A stretch of DNA of 64,000 bases from Chryseobacterium sp. (GCA_031286615.1 JAITUA010000016.1:1-64000), one strand, 5' to 3'. Positions 54,168 through 62,637 are shown, counted from the stretch's first letter. Numbers and translations are program-made. The notes: a model not told the origin generated them from the letters alone.

Positions 54168-54791
54168 TTAGAATTTGTAATTTACTCCTACCTGGAATAC
54201 ACCGTTCTTTACAGATCCTGTTCTGTCATATCCATACAGATATCTGTGACTTTTATTTACAATATCAGATAATCCTGCAGTATATCTTACGTTCACACCG
54301 ATGTTTTTGGTAATATCATAACCTGCTCCCAATCCAATTCCAAAATCAAAACCTCTGGTTGCATTTTTAAGAAGTAAACTTCCTACACTGTCCTTTAATC
54401 TGGCATCCATTAAGAAGCTAAATTGAGGTCCGGCTTCTACATAAAGATTAGGAATTACTTTATATTGAAACATTACAGGTATGGAAATATATTCTACTTC
54501 AAGTTTTGCATTACTGTCTCCTTTCTGCTTAGCTCCCACATTACTGTACAATACTTCAGGCTGAACAGAGAAATCCTTAGCGACAGGAATATTCATAAAA
54601 ACACCACCATAAAATCCAGCTTTTGATTTCATATCCATATTGGAAAGATTGGAAACATTAAGTCCTGCTTTCAAACCGAATTTGATTTTAGAAGGTGAAG
54701 ATGTGGATGGAGGAGCAGCATCAGTTGAAGTGTTCTGAGCAAAAACAAAAGTACCTGCGATAAGTGCCAGGCCTAGAAAAATCTTTTTCAT
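54168..54791 (-). CDS. outer-membrane beta-barrel protein (porin-family), copy 4
   Basis: 207 residues: signal peptide (MKKIFLGLALIAGTFVFAQ), a Ser/Pro linker, then IKFGLKAGLNVSNL, FSVQPEVLYSNVGAK, YVEAGPQFSFLMDA, FGIGLGAGYDITKNIGVNVRYTAGLSD and a terminal FQVGVNYKF. Strongly similar to copy 3, with a longer penultimate loop (NKSHRYLYGYDRTG). The leader motif upstream is weak. Confidence 0.92.
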   Translation of the reverse strand: MKKIFLGLALIAGTFVFAQNTSTDAAPPSTSSPSKIKFGLKAGLNVSNLSNMDMKSKAGFYGGVFMNIPVAKDFSVQPEVLYSNVGAKQKGDSNAKLEVEYISIPVMFQYKVIPNLYVEAGPQFSFLMDARLKDSVGSLLLKNATRGFDFGIGLGAGYDITKNIGVNVRYTAGLSDIVNKSHRYLYGYDRTGSVKNGVFQVGVNYKF

Positions 54792-54953
54792 AGATTAGTT
54801 TTAAATTTAAGTTGTTTAACGCTCGGAAAGCAACAAACAATATGCCGTCAATCCCCTTCAATAAAGACTTTATCATATATTAACAGGTTGAATAATCAAT
54901 AGTTTGGGATATATTTTTAATGTTTTATCAAGGGATCAGTACTTTACCATAAA

Positions 54954-54987
54954 AAAAGACCAGATTAAAAAATTAATCTGATCTTTT
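54954..54987 (-). terminator. terminator of beta-barrel copy 5
   Basis: AAAAGACCAGATTAA and TTAATCTGATCTTTT form a stem with one mismatch, 36 nt beyond the stop at 55024. Confidence 0.75.
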
Positions 54988-55023
54988 CTATTGAATATAA
55001 AATTTGTTAGTGAATGTGTAAGC

Positions 55024-55659
55024 TTATTTGAATTTATAAGCTAAACCTACCTGGAATAGGTTATTTCTTGTAGCATCAGATCCACTAGGTCTGTTTTTCG
55101 CTACATCAGTTAAACCTGCAACATATCTTGCTGTAAGTCCAAGGTTCGGAGTAAAGTAATACCCGGCACCAAGACCAATACCAAAGTTAAAGGTATTTAA
55201 GTTGTCTTTGTAGTTATCTGTAGTATTAGATTGTCCGTTTGATTCATTTTTGAATTTGTTTTTAGCGCTTACCATGAAACCGAATTCTGGTCCTGCCTCA
55301 ACATATAAATCAGGAATTAAGTTATACTGGAACATTACCGGTACAGTAATATAATCTAACTTAGTAGAAGCGGAATATTTTGTTCCTGCTAAAGTATAAT
55401 CTGATTTATTACCATATTGTGAGTATTGAACCTCTGGCTGAACGCTGAATGAAGCTGCTAACGGAATGTTGGCAAATACACCTGCATTGAATCCTATTTT
55501 AGATTTCTGATCATCAAGACCACTGTCTTTTGAAAGTGAAGATACGTTCATTCCCCCTTTTACCCCAAATGTTACTGGATTAGAAGATGTGTTTCCTGTC
55601 TGTTGAGCGAATGCGAATGTTCCTGCAGTTAACGCTAATCCTAAAATTAACTTTTTCAT
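55024..55659 (-). CDS. outer-membrane beta-barrel protein (porin-family), copy 5
   Basis: 211 residues: signal peptide (MKKLILGLALTAGTFAFAQ), then VTFGVKGGMNVSSL, FSVQPEVQYSQYGNK, YVEAGPEFGFMVSAK, FGIGLGAGYYFTPNLGLTARYVAGLTD and a terminal FQVGLAYKFK. Clear leader with -7 box TATTTTTG and the shared motif. Each of the five copies appears to be a separate transcription unit. Confidence 0.92.
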   Translation of the reverse strand: MKKLILGLALTAGTFAFAQQTGNTSSNPVTFGVKGGMNVSSLSKDSGLDDQKSKIGFNAGVFANIPLAASFSVQPEVQYSQYGNKSDYTLAGTKYSASTKLDYITVPVMFQYNLIPDLYVEAGPEFGFMVSAKNKFKNESNGQSNTTDNYKDNLNTFNFGIGLGAGYYFTPNLGLTARYVAGLTDVAKNRPSGSDATRNNLFQVGLAYKFK

Positions 55660-55743
55660 AACTTTAATTTTTTTAATTTTACTCTTTCTTAATTTTAAAT
55701 TTTACTACTGTTCAGCATTTTCAGTTGAACGCAGAGTATCTTT

Positions 55744-55763
55744 CAAATTGCTTGCCAAAAATA
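55744..55763 (-). promoter_or_regulatory. promoter and leader motif of beta-barrel copy 5
   Basis: On the minus strand TATTTTTGGCAAGCAATTTG: a -7 box (TATTTTTG) fused to the shared GGCAAGCAATTTG string. Confidence 0.6.
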
Positions 55764-55787
55764 TTTTTTATGATTAAAATCAATAAA

Positions 55788-55813
55788 AAAATCACTTAGT
55801 GTTTAAGTGATTT
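55788..55813 (-). terminator. terminator of aroB
   Basis: AAATCACTTA and TAAGTGATTT form a stem about 120 nt beyond the aroB stop. Confidence 0.6.
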
Positions 55814-55936
55814 TTAAAATATGTGATTGAATTACAGTTTGTTGTGAACTTAAATAAACATTTGTTTAGAAGGGGTCTAAATTGACAATTTTGTCAAAAA
55901 CAACCTTTTAAAATGGGGTTTATTTTCCGAAAATAG

Positions 55937-56983
55937 TTAAGCATTATTCAATTTTCTATAAAAAGACAGAGATTCAAGGATGTTTTCCTGACTGCATTGA
56001 TGGTCATAAGTACAAGAACCGATTCCGGAAAGTAATGAAAAGTTGATTTTGCTGTCTGTATTCTTTTTATCATTCATTAATAATGCCGTGATATCTTCAT
56101 CTTTAAAATCACTGATATCAAGGTAAGGATAGTATCTCTGAACATTTTCAATGACCATATTTGCGTCTGTTTCAGAAATAAGATTCTCCAGATAAGCCAG
56201 ATGAGCTTCTGAAATCATTCCCATGGCAACTGCTTCTCCATGAAGAATAGGATTTCCCTGCTGTAAGCATAAACTTTCTACAGCATGGCCTATTGTATGC
56301 CCGAAGTTCAATGTTTTTCTGATATTCTGTTCGTGGAAATCTTTATCTACAACGTCCTGCTTGATATTCATAGAAGTCTGAATATGCGGAATCACTGTCT
56401 CAACCTCCAGTTTACGAACCTGAATCAGCTGATCCCAATGATTTTTATCAGCAATTAATCCATGTTTCAGCATTTCAGCAAATCCGCTTCTCAATTCTTT
56501 AAATGGTAATGTTTCTAAGAATTTTGGAAAAATAAAGATCTGCTCCGGGAAAGCGAAAGTTCCCACCATATTTTTATAATGCATCAGATCAATACCTGTT
56601 TTTCCTCCTATAGAAGCATCACACATAGATAAAAGGGTAGTAGGGATGTTGATGAACTGTATTCCTCTTTTGTAAGTAGATGCCACAAATCCGCCCATAT
56701 CAGTAATAACACCGCCACCAAGATTGATAACGAGTGCCTTTCTGTCCGCCTGCATTTCCGTAAGAATTTCCCAAAGCTGATTGGCAGTCTGGATATTTTT
56801 CATTTCTTCTCCGGCTTCAATCTCTAAAATTTCAAAGCCAAGGTCTGTTTCCATATTTCCTAACAGAATAGGAAGGCAGTATTCATGAGTATTTTCATCA
56901 ACAAGAATGAAAATTTTACTGAAAGATTTTTCATGAAGAAACTCGTTAAGCTGAGAAAAATTATCGTTTAATATTGTTATCAT
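55937..56983 (-). CDS. aroB: 3-dehydroquinate synthase
   Basis: 348 residues. NAD-binding GGGVITDMGGFVAST, IPTTLLSMCDASIGGKTGID, then metal ligands in FAEMLKHG (Glu), LNFGHTIGHAVE (His) and LHGEAVAMGM (His). It converts DAHP to 3-dehydroquinate in the shikimate pathway. Divergent from the pseudouridine synthase gene, with its own -7 box. Confidence 0.96.
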   Translation of the reverse strand: MITILNDNFSQLNEFLHEKSFSKIFILVDENTHEYCLPILLGNMETDLGFEILEIEAGEEMKNIQTANQLWEILTEMQADRKALVINLGGGVITDMGGFVASTYKRGIQFINIPTTLLSMCDASIGGKTGIDLMHYKNMVGTFAFPEQIFIFPKFLETLPFKELRSGFAEMLKHGLIADKNHWDQLIQVRKLEVETVIPHIQTSMNIKQDVVDKDFHEQNIRKTLNFGHTIGHAVESLCLQQGNPILHGEAVAMGMISEAHLAYLENLISETDANMVIENVQRYYPYLDISDFKDEDITALLMNDKKNTDSKINFSLLSGIGSCTYDHQCSQENILESLSFYRKLNNA

Positions 56984-57021
56984 CTTCTAATATTTGTAAA
57001 GTTAAAATATAAACTATAGTG

Positions 57022-57029
57022 CAAAGTTA
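57022..57029 (-). promoter_or_regulatory. -7 box of aroB
   Basis: Reads TAACTTTG on the minus strand, 39 nt before the aroB start. Confidence 0.6.
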
Positions 57030-57062
57030 TGATTCTTAATTTTTAACTCGTAACTAAATTAC

Positions 57063-57070
57063 TATCTTTG
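57063..57070 (+). promoter_or_regulatory. -7 box of the pseudouridine synthase gene
   Basis: TATCTTTG, 14 nt before the ATG at 57085. Confidence 0.65.
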
Positions 57071-57084
57071 CAGAAATTTTTAGA

Positions 57085-58263
57085 ATGAGCAGAGATAATA
57101 ATAATTCAGACAGATCAAAGAGACCAAGAATTTCAACCAAGAAAAGTTCTGATGATTCTCGTGCTTCCAGATCTGGAAATTCTTCAGGATCAAAACCTTT
57201 TAAAAAACCTTTTTCTAAAGACGGAGGCAGAACAGCTCCGGAACATAGAGGGACTAACTCAAAATTCGACAAAAAACCATTCAAGAGAAATACAGACAGT
57301 TTTGAAGGTTCTAACGAAGATATGGGTTCAAAATCTGAAAGAAAACCATACATCACGAATAAAAGTGAGAGTTTTGAGAAAAAATCTTTCGGAAAACCAA
57401 AAAGAGGAGGAAAAAGCTTTGATACAAGAGATAAATATGAAAGAGGTAGTCTGAAATATGGCAGAAGACCCTCTAATGGAGATGAAAGAGATGACAGAGC
57501 AAAATCTTTTGTACAAAAAAGAAGGTTAAACAAAATCGACAAAGATGTTCATAAAGACACTATCCGTCTAAATAAGTATATTGCCAATTCAGGAATCTGC
57601 AGTAGGAGAGAAGCTGATGATCTTATTACTCAGGGACTGGTAGAGGTAAACGGAAAAGTAGTTAATGAAATGGGCTATCAGGTACAGAAAACTGACAGAG
57701 TAGTTTTTGACGGACAAAACATTACTCCTGAAAAACCGGTTTATGTACTTTTGAATAAGCCAAAAGGTTACATTTCTACGACGAAAGATGACAAAGCGAG
57801 AAAAACAGTAATGGATCTTGTAGCTAATGCTTCTCCTTACAGAGTTTTCCCGGTTGGAAGATTAGACCGTTCTACAACGGGGGTTATTCTATTGACCAAT
57901 GACGGACACATGACTAAGAAATTGACGCATCCATCTTTTGATGCTAAAAAGATTTATCATGTCACTTTAGATAAAAAGCTTTCTGGTGAAGATCTACGTC
58001 TTATCGCAGAAGGAATCCGTTTAGATGAAGGAGTAGCAGTTGTTGACCAGATTTCGTACATCGAAGGAAAACCTAAAAATGAGATCGGAATCGAGATTCA
58101 TATTGGATGGAACCGTGTTATCAGAAGAATATTCCAAAGATTAGGATACGAAGTGGAAGCTTTGGACAGAGTAATGTTTGCAGGATTAACGAAGAAGAAT
58201 ATCAAGAGAGGGCACTGGAGAATCCTTACAGAACTGGAAGTGAATAACCTTAAAATGCTTTAA
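57085..58263 (+). CDS. rRNA pseudouridine synthase (RsuA/RluB family) with long basic N-terminus
   Basis: 392 residues. The first about 150 residues are Ser/Arg/Lys/Asp/Gly-rich and disordered. An S4 RNA-binding domain follows (IRLNKYIANSGICSRREADDLI, about 156-177), then the synthase domain with YVLLNKPKGYIST and the catalytic motif GRLDRSTTG (Asp261). It isomerises a uridine in rRNA, probably 23S as in RluB. The N-terminal extension is common in flavobacterial homologues and may aid rRNA binding. Strong terminator at 58361. Confidence 0.93.
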   Translation: MSRDNNNSDRSKRPRISTKKSSDDSRASRSGNSSGSKPFKKPFSKDGGRTAPEHRGTNSKFDKKPFKRNTDSFEGSNEDMGSKSERKPYITNKSESFEKKSFGKPKRGGKSFDTRDKYERGSLKYGRRPSNGDERDDRAKSFVQKRRLNKIDKDVHKDTIRLNKYIANSGICSRREADDLITQGLVEVNGKVVNEMGYQVQKTDRVVFDGQNITPEKPVYVLLNKPKGYISTTKDDKARKTVMDLVANASPYRVFPVGRLDRSTTGVILLTNDGHMTKKLTHPSFDAKKIYHVTLDKKLSGEDLRLIAEGIRLDEGVAVVDQISYIEGKPKNEIGIEIHIGWNRVIRRIFQRLGYEVEALDRVMFAGLTKKNIKRGHWRILTELEVNNLKML

Positions 58264-58270
58264 TATAATG

Positions 58271-58447
58271 ATGGATTATAAGTTATAAATGATGAATTAT
58301 AGATTCAGGTTTGTAACTTATTTCATTCTTTTAAAAAGTACATTTAAGTGTAAAAAATAAAAAAGCGCAGAAAGAAATTCTGCGCTTTTTTTATATCAGT
58401 TTATGAGTTTCAGTTTTACTATAATAATTAATAACTCATAATTTATA
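58271..58447. repeat. imperfect palindromic element around the terminator
   Basis: The arms near 58271-58296 and 58422-58447 (ATTATAA-TTAT...AATTAT type) are imperfect inverted copies, about 21 of 26. The terminator at 58361-58389 lies between them. It resembles dispersed AT-rich repeats but the case is weak. Confidence 0.4.
58361..58389 (+). terminator. terminator of the pseudouridine synthase gene
   Basis: AAAAGCGCAGAA and TTCTGCGCTTTT form a perfect 12-bp stem, with a run of T on each side. Confidence 0.95.
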
Positions 58448-58459
58448 ATTAATTGATTC

Positions 58460-59065
58460 TTATCCCAAAACGGTCACTCCTTTTTCAATCATCTCGTAGA
58501 TAGCATCTCTGGCGTTGTCTGGTTTTACGTTTACGGCACGTGTTCCATTGAAATGGAGACATGTTACATATCCGTTGGCTACAGCATCCTGAGCAGTGAA
58601 TTTAACGCAATAGTCTAGTGCCAATCCAACGATTTCTACCAATTGGATATCATGATATTTTAAGAAATCATCCAGTCCGGTTTTCATAAAATGGTTATTA
58701 TCCTGGAAACCGCTATAGCTGTCTATCTCAATATTTTTACCTTTTTGTACAATGTGAGTTACTTTGTCTCTGTTCAGATCTTTGTGGAATTCTGCTCCGA
58801 AAGTTCCCTGAACACAATGATCCGGCCACATAAACTGTGGAACACCATTTAAAATAATACTTTCTCCAACCTGTCTGCCATTGCTGCTTGCAAAACTTTT
58901 GTGGCCTGCAGGATGCCAGTCCTGTGTAAGAACCACCTGATCATATGCATTTTCCTCCATCAGAAGATTGATATACGGGATAATTTCGTTGGATCCAGGG
59001 ACTGCTAGTGCTCCGCCTTCACAAAAATCATTCTGTACATCGACTATTATTAACGCTTTTTTCAT
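58460..59065 (-). CDS. pncA: nicotinamidase
   Basis: 201 residues. Catalytic triad visible as Asp9 (VDVQNDF), a Lys in KGKNIEIDSYSGF (108 or 110) and Cys153 (LALDYCVKFTA). Metal site DWHPAGH (Asp49, His51, His55) and WPDHCVQGT. It deaminates nicotinamide to nicotinate for NAD salvage. The promoter region contains an inverted repeat that recurs before the bstA operon. Confidence 0.95.
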   Translation of the reverse strand: MKKALIIVDVQNDFCEGGALAVPGSNEIIPYINLLMEENAYDQVVLTQDWHPAGHKSFASSNGRQVGESIILNGVPQFMWPDHCVQGTFGAEFHKDLNRDKVTHIVQKGKNIEIDSYSGFQDNNHFMKTGLDDFLKYHDIQLVEIVGLALDYCVKFTAQDAVANGYVTCLHFNGTRAVNVKPDNARDAIYEMIEKGVTVLG

Positions 59066-59072
59066 ATTTTGA

Positions 59073-59150
59073 TTTCTCGAATTTTTGATAAATTTACAAA
59101 ACTAATCTTCAAAAAGTTGTCCAAACCCTAATTATCGGACAAATCGGCAA
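59073..59150. promoter_or_regulatory. duplicated regulatory block, pncA copy
   Basis: Homologous without gaps to 60564-60641. It contains TTTCT(C/T)GAATTTTTGATAA, then ATTTACA, and the inverted repeat TTGTCC (59117-59122), 14 nt, GGACAA (59137-59142), then AATCGGCAA. The pncA -33 element (TTTG on the minus strand, 59122-59125) lies inside the inverted repeat, with the -7 box TAGTTTTG at 59097-59104. Confidence 0.7.
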
Positions 59151-59283
59151 GAAAAATAACTGTCTTTACATAACAGTTCTTTTAGAAGGATGGAAGAGAG
59201 TATCATTGTTTTATACCTATCATTACTTCCTTCCTCCATCTTCAGGCTTCTGACCTTTTATCTGAAACTAAATCTCAATAGCT

Positions 59284-59291
59284 TATCTTTG
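59284..59291 (+). promoter_or_regulatory. -7 box of the helicase gene
   Basis: TATCTTTG, 18 nt before the ATG at 59310. Confidence 0.65.
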
Positions 59292-59309
59292 CAGTAAATA
59301 AGTATTTTT

Positions 59310-60452
59310 ATGTCATTTGAATCGTTAGGATTATCACACAATATTATTCGTTCTGTAAACAAACTGGGGTATTTAAAGCCATTTCCAATACAGGAGCAGG
59401 CAGTTCCTGTTATTCTGCAGGGGAAAGACCTGATGGGAATTGCACAGACAGGTTCCGGTAAAACGGCTTGTTTTGTCATGCCGATTTTAGAAAAATTACA
59501 GAATTCTGAAGTTAAAAAAGACCGTAATGTTCAGGTTTTAATATTGGTTCCTACCCGTGAATTGGCTATTCAGATCGATGAAGTTTTCAGAGCTTTCACA
59601 GAAAATCTTAAACGGGAAGTTCGTACAATGGCTGTTTATGGAGGTGTTTCTATTAATCCGCAGATGAAAGGGATGTTTGGGGTAGAAGTTCTTATTGCCA
59701 CTCCCGGACGTTTATTAGACTTAATTGATCATAATGCTTTGAGTATTTCAGGAATCCAGCATTTGGTGATTGATGAAGCGGATAAAATGTTTCAGCTTGG
59801 CTTTGGTGAAGAAATGAATAAGCTTTTCGCAATGATGCCTGTGGTGAAACAAACCACTTTATTTTCAGCGACTTTGAATGATAAGGTTTCTGAAATGAAA
59901 GAACGCCTGTCTATCAATCCCACTATTATCGAAATTAAAAAAGAAGAAGTTGAAATTGATAACATCGAACAGCTTGCATATCATGTTTCTCCTGAAAATA
60001 AAGGTCCATTTCTGCGTTATTTAATTAAAGAAAAAAAGGTGGAAAAAGCTTTGATCTTTGTTTCATCTACAAGGTCTGCCGATAATCTGGTGGAAAAACT
60101 TAAAAAAAATAAAATTAAAGCGGTGGCTATTCACAGTCAGAAATCGCAGGGTGCCCGAAGAAATAACCTGGAAGAGTTTAAAGTAAACGGAGCCCAGATT
60201 TTGGTAGCAACAGACCTGATTGGCCGTGGAATTCATATTGAGTCATTACCATGTGTGATCAATTACGAATTGCCGCGTTCTCCTTTAGATTATATTCACC
60301 GTATCGGTAGAACAGGGCGTGCTAATGAGAAAGGAACAGCAATCAGTATTCTGACGGATGATGAATTGCAGCATTTCAGAGTAATCCAGAAGAAAATGGG
60401 GAAAAAAGTAACCTTACAAAGAACAGAAGGTATTGATCTGCATGGGTATTAA
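59310..60452 (+). CDS. DEAD-box RNA helicase (RhlE-like)
   Basis: 380 residues: Q motif (FPIQEQAVPVI), motif I AQTGSGKT (Lys51), Ia PTRELAIQ, motif II DEAD (155-158), III SAT, then IV-VI with RGIHIESLPCVINYELP and HRIGRTGR. There is no long C-terminal tail, so it is a minimal RhlE-type helicase that unwinds RNA in ribosome assembly or cold response. Own promoter and terminator. Confidence 0.95.
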   Translation: MSFESLGLSHNIIRSVNKLGYLKPFPIQEQAVPVILQGKDLMGIAQTGSGKTACFVMPILEKLQNSEVKKDRNVQVLILVPTRELAIQIDEVFRAFTENLKREVRTMAVYGGVSINPQMKGMFGVEVLIATPGRLLDLIDHNALSISGIQHLVIDEADKMFQLGFGEEMNKLFAMMPVVKQTTLFSATLNDKVSEMKERLSINPTIIEIKKEEVEIDNIEQLAYHVSPENKGPFLRYLIKEKKVEKALIFVSSTRSADNLVEKLKKNKIKAVAIHSQKSQGARRNNLEEFKVNGAQILVATDLIGRGIHIESLPCVINYELPRSPLDYIHRIGRTGRANEKGTAISILTDDELQHFRVIQKKMGKKVTLQRTEGIDLHGY

Positions 60453-60470
60453 TCCTTCAATATAATTTAT

Positions 60471-60503
60471 AAAAAGGCTTCAGTTGATCAGTGAAGCCTT
60501 TTT
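60471..60503 (+). terminator. terminator of the helicase gene
   Basis: AAAAAGGCTTCA and TGAAGCCTTTTT form a perfect 12-bp stem with a 9-nt loop. Confidence 0.93.
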
Positions 60504-60563
60504 TGTGAACAATTGGTACCACAAAAATTGTTATCTCTACAATTAATGCTTTATTCACCTTAG

Positions 60564-60641
60564 TTTCTTGAATTTTTGATAAATTTACACACGCTGATAT
60601 TGATACATTGTCCTTTATATGATAACCGGACAAATCGGCAA
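60564..60641. promoter_or_regulatory. duplicated regulatory block, bstA operon copy
   Basis: Homologue of 59073-59150 at constant spacing. Inverted repeat TTGTCC (60608-60613), 14 nt, GGACAA (60628-60633), then AATCGGCAA. It ends 27 nt before the bstA start. The spacer sequence differs between the copies while the arms are kept, as expected of a protein-binding site. Confidence 0.7.
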
Positions 60642-60667
60642 CAATTACAAATTAAAAACCTTGAGCA

Positions 60668-61204
60668 ATGAGTGATTTAGAGAATAAAAAGTTTCCGATA
60701 GGCCCGTTTGAAACTCCAGAAAATATCTGCGATACCACATTGGATTCTTACATTAAAGTGATCAAAGACTTTCCCGGCAGGCTAAAAAATCTCATTGAAC
60801 ATTTTACGGACGATCAATTGGATACTCCTTACAGAGAAGGAGGCTGGACTGTAAGACAGCTTGTAAACCACCTTTCTGACAGTCATATGAATAGTTTTAT
60901 ACGTTTTAAGCTGGCTCTTACTGAAGATAATCCTACAATAAAACCTTATGATGAAGCCAAATGGGCTGAGCTTCAGGATAGTTTCCATATGCCTGTAAAA
61001 CCAGCTATGAGAATGCTGAAAGGAACACATCAAAGATGGGTTGTACTCCTTAAAAGCCTTACGAATAAACAATTTGAAAGAACTTTTCATCATCCTGAGC
61101 ATAATAGAGATTATAATCTGAGAGAAAGCCTTGCTTTATATGTCTGGCACTGTAATCATCATTTTGCCCATATTGAAAATCTGAAGAAAGAAAAAGGTTG
61201 GTAA
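60668..61204 (+). CDS. bstA: YfiT/BstA-type bacillithiol transferase
   Basis: 178 residues. Strong match to the YfiT type of the DinB superfamily: KFPIGPFETPENI at the start, REGGWTVRQLVNHLSDSHMNSFIRFKLALTEDNPTIKPYDE, and YVWHCNHHFAHI near the end. The three His ligands would be His68, His161 and His165. The family transfers bacillithiol to electrophiles or has a related metal-dependent role. First gene of a four-gene operon with overlapping ends that also encodes YtxJ, which supports a bacillithiol link. Confidence 0.88.
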   Translation: MSDLENKKFPIGPFETPENICDTTLDSYIKVIKDFPGRLKNLIEHFTDDQLDTPYREGGWTVRQLVNHLSDSHMNSFIRFKLALTEDNPTIKPYDEAKWAELQDSFHMPVKPAMRMLKGTHQRWVVLLKSLTNKQFERTFHHPEHNRDYNLRESLALYVWHCNHHFAHIENLKKEKGW

Positions 61205-61659
61205 GGAAGAGTCTTAATAATCCCATATATTATAAGGAAATTGTAACCCGAATTTCCATGTTATCTGAAAATTCCTCAGGAAAATGGGGGAAAATGAACG
61301 TATGTCAAATGCTAAAGCATTGTGATCTGGTTCTTCAGGTAGCTTTGAGGAAAGTGGAACTACCCCGTATTAATATCCTGTACAAGGCAATAGGAATATT
61401 CACGAAAGCAGAAATGTATGTTTTCAATAATGGAATTCCCAGAAACATGCCTACTTTTCAAAAACTAATCGTTAATTTTGAGTGTGATTTTGATGAATCA
61501 AAAGCCAATCTGCTGAAAACGCTGGAGGAATTTCGGGAAGCCTGTGAAAAAAGCAACCTGCCTGATCGTCACAGATTATTCGGAAATATGACTGAAAAAG
61601 ACTGGACATTTTTAGAATACAAACATCTTGATCACCATCTAAAACAATTTAATATATGA
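61198..61659 (+). CDS. DUF1569 protein
   Basis: 153 residues from a TTG at 61198, the only start that keeps the family's N-terminal helix (NNPIYYKEIVTRISMLSENSSGKWGKM); a later ATG at 61258 would cut it. The motif WGKMNVCQMLKHCDL and the C-terminal HLDHHLKQFN give His residues as in the DinB-like superfamily. It overlaps the stop of bstA by 7 nt, so translation is coupled. Function unknown; thiol-linked by context. Confidence 0.8.
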   Translation: MVRKSLNNPIYYKEIVTRISMLSENSSGKWGKMNVCQMLKHCDLVLQVALRKVELPRINILYKAIGIFTKAEMYVFNNGIPRNMPTFQKLIVNFECDFDESKANLLKTLEEFREACEKSNLPDRHRLFGNMTEKDWTFLEYKHLDHHLKQFNI

Positions 61660-62036
61660 GTTTTTTTGATAAAATATTCGGTGGAAAAAACGAAACCCCT
61701 GACCAAAAAACATTCTGGAAAAAGATAGAGTCTGAAGAAGACCTTACAAAAGCGATAGAAAACTCTTTTCAGAATAGGATTGCGATATTTAAACATTCAA
61801 CAAGCTGTTTTATCAGCAGAACTGTACTGAAGAACTTTGAAAAAGAAGTTGAAAATTCAGATCAGCCGGTCAATGTATATTACCTTGATTTATTGGCTCA
61901 CAGAGCTGTTTCCAATAAGATAGCCGCAGATTTTGAAATAAGACACGAAAGTCCGCAGCTGATTGTAATAGAGAACGGAAAACCTGTAAACAATGCTTCG
62001 CACCAGGATATTTCTTTAAGCCAGATTGTGTCATGA
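61656..62036 (+). CDS. ytxJ: bacillithiol system redox protein YtxJ
   Basis: 126 residues, thioredoxin-like. The motif FKHSTSCFISRTVLKNFE with Cys51 is the family signature (a monothiol active site), and HESPQLIVIENGKPVNNASHQDIS contains the cis-Pro. YtxJ is proposed to act as a bacilliredoxin-like protein removing bacillithiol from proteins. It starts 4 nt before the end of the DUF1569 gene and overlaps the next gene by 4 nt (ATGA). Confidence 0.9.
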   Translation: MSFFDKIFGGKNETPDQKTFWKKIESEEDLTKAIENSFQNRIAIFKHSTSCFISRTVLKNFEKEVENSDQPVNVYYLDLLAHRAVSNKIAADFEIRHESPQLIVIENGKPVNNASHQDISLSQIVS

Positions 62037-62629
62037 AGAATATAAATGATTATTTAGCCAAAGTTTTAAATGTTCCCCTTCAAAATGTGAACACCTGCAG
62101 CCTGCACTATGAAGTAAAGAAAATCCCTAAAAATCAGTTTCTTCTTCAGTACGGCGAAATTTGCCGGCATATATTCTTTGTAGAAAAAGGACTTTTGAAG
62201 ATGTATTCCATTGATAAAAACGGGAAAGAACATATTATACAGTTTGCCCCTGAAAGCTGGCTGATTTCCGACCGAAGCAGTCTTTACTTCAATGAAAAAT
62301 CCATTTATTATATAGAAGCGGTTGAAGATTCGGAAATTCTGTTTCTGCATCCGGATTTCTTTAATAAACTGGTTGAACAGTTTCCAAATAGTATTGAAAG
62401 AAGTGATTTCCTGCTTCAGAAACATATCAGAAGTCTTCAAAACAGAATCAACTCTTTGCTTGGTGAGACTGCAGAAGAAAGATATATGAAATTCATTAAA
62501 ATGTACCCGGATTTGCTTCTGAGAGTTCCACAATGGATGATTGCTTCCTACCTTGGAATTACTCCTGAGAGTCTTAGCCGTGTAAGAAAAGAACTGGCGA
62601 GAAAAAATTTCGTTCCGGATAACAAATAG
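62033..62629 (+). CDS. Crp/Fnr-family transcriptional regulator
   Basis: 198 residues: an N-terminal cyclic-nucleotide-binding-like domain (about 25-115, FVEKGLLKMYSIDKNGKEHIIQF) without the standard cAMP-contact residues, a dimerisation helix, and a C-terminal winged helix (VPQWMIASYLGITPESLSRVRKELA). No Fe-S Cys cluster is seen. Last gene of the bacillithiol-related operon, with ATGA overlap to ytxJ. It is the obvious candidate to bind the TTGTCC-N14-GGACAA sites, but this is not shown. Confidence 0.9.
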   Translation: MKNINDYLAKVLNVPLQNVNTCSLHYEVKKIPKNQFLLQYGEICRHIFFVEKGLLKMYSIDKNGKEHIIQFAPESWLISDRSSLYFNEKSIYYIEAVEDSEILFLHPDFFNKLVEQFPNSIERSDFLLQKHIRSLQNRINSLLGETAEERYMKFIKMYPDLLLRVPQWMIASYLGITPESLSRVRKELARKNFVPDNK

Positions 62630-62637
62630 AAAAGGCA

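Noticed and set aside
59185-59260. Possible inverted repeat between pncA and the helicase gene (GGATGGAAG/CTTCCTCCATC)
   Set aside because: The arms match too poorly to call an element; it may be a decayed relative of the repeat at 62638-62709.
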